DNA of 64,000 nucleotides, from the NCBI GenBank assembly GCA_947449695.1, contig CANFST010000002.1, positions 1 to 64,000 of the forward strand. The letters are read 5' to 3'. This DNA comes from Chitinophagales bacterium. GTDB lineage: Bacteria > Bacteroidota > Bacteroidia > Chitinophagales > CAIODY01. This document shows, piece after piece, positions 63,445 to 64,000 of this stretch. Position 1 is the first letter of the stretch, and every line of letters starts with the position of its first letter. The translations under genes and the position numbers were made by a program. The notes beneath the pieces were generated by a model. It did no database searches and was not told where the DNA came from. It saw only the letters and a program-made list of their open reading frames with translations.

Positions 63445-64000
63445 TTATCTGATAAGTGTTATATCTCCTTTATAATTAAAGCCGTTATCTTCTACATCCA
63501 TGCCATCAATCATGTAAATATAAGTGTCCATAGGTTGTTGAACACCATGAAAAGTACCATCCCAACCTTGGTTTACTTCAGTAGTAGAAAATACACATTG
63601 ACCCCATCGATTGTAAATATTAAAATGATTCAAAGTTTTAATACCAGCAAATATTGGCATGATTACATCATCCAAACCATCACCATTTGGCGAAAATGCA
63701 TTAGGCATTAATACTATTGGATTAGGGAACACATATACTTTTACGGTATCGTAATTAAAACAACCATTTCCATCAGATATTTTTACAACATAGACCTGAT
63801 CATGCTGCAATATACAAGTTGGTGTTGCTGAAGTGCTGTCAGATAACCCTGTACTTGGCATCCACAAATAATAATTGCCATTGTAGGCATTTAAAGTGGA
63901 TGGAATATTTTTTACAATATTAGTGTCGTTCTGAACATATCCATTTTTATAATGGTCAACATATACAGTTACACTATCAGTTTCAGGTTTTAAACATACA
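63445..64000 (-). CDS. Gliding-motility-type protein, type B sorting domain (5' end beyond the window)
   Basis: The frame is open to the right edge, so this is the 3' part (at least 185 residues). It carries VYVFPNPIVLMPNAFSPNGDGLDD, then NIYNRWGQCVFSTTE and GWDGTFHG, then TYIYMIDG. These are the gliding-motility-associated C-terminal domain (CHU_C), the type B signal of type IX secretion. The protein is thus exported to the surface. Upstream sequence reads on from 63867 without a stop. Confidence 0.88.
   Translation of the reverse strand, partial: VCLKPETDSVTVYVDHYKNGYVQNDTNIVKNIPSTLNAYNGNYYLWMPSTGLSDSTSATPTCILQHDQVYVVKISDGNGCFNYDTVKVYVFPNPIVLMPNAFSPNGDGLDDVIMPIFAGIKTLNHFNIYNRWGQCVFSTTEVNQGWDGTFHGVQQPMDTYIYMIDGMDVEDNGFNYKGDITLIR

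Overview
The window is AT-rich chromosomal DNA of a member of the Bacteroidota, probably Chitinophagia/Sphingobacteriia-like. The evidence is three DUF4249 loci, two of them paired with carboxypeptidase-regulatory/TonB receptors, type IX secretion C-terminal domains of both type A and type B, TamL, a TANFOR-type giant protein, DUF4293, a LytS/LytTR pair and a propeller-type histidine kinase. Promoters fit TTG-N20-TAnnTTTG and Shine-Dalgarno sequences are mostly absent.

Layout. 0-10.9 kb is core and envelope genes: glycosyltransferase, lipoprotein, deoC, methyltransferase, DUF4293, SGNH hydrolase, a TonB receptor/DUF4249 pair, an rRNA methyltransferase and TamL. 11.0-14.1 kb holds a frameshifted gene between two copies of one terminator, an FN3-like fragment and rlmD. 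14.1-14.7 kb is a hairpin-rich gap. 14.7-21.1 kb (minus strand) is a LytS/LytTR two-component system with a Gly/Pro-rich exported protein, an STN-TonB receptor and DUF4249. A bipartite element with fixed spacing precedes three of its genes. 21.3-25.0 kb holds a DUF3592/HsdM chimera and membrane proteins (two DUF6498 paralogues, one WG-repeat protein). 25.0-37.7 kb is a propeller histidine kinase and NarL-type regulator followed by an operon for a beta-barrel, a 1695-residue TANFOR protein and an FN3 protein. Matching 7-2-7 palindromes lie at identical distances from the -7 boxes of the regulator and of the operon. 37.7-45.8 kb is a type I restriction-modification system with BRO and DUF3800 genes. 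46.2-48.6 kb is a serine recombinase with two small genes; its frame runs through the terminator and body of tRNA-Ser(UGA). 48.6-64 kb is thioredoxin-fold, PNGase F-like and surface-glycan genes (two asparagine synthases, WbqC, GT2, formyltransferase), an aminotransferase/YCF48 pair, a chaperone-like lipoprotein, a UGM-like flavoprotein, a DUF4249 remnant and the 3' end of a gliding-motility-type protein.

Two things stand out. The first is the self-contained regulatory module at 25.0-37.7 kb, where sensor, regulator, predicted operators and a large envelope operon fit together. The second is a 51-bp direct repeat (14.2 and 48.5 kb) bracketing about 34 kb that carries the recombinase, the restriction system and both regulatory modules, which may be a tRNA-Ser island. 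Both are inferences from sequence alone.
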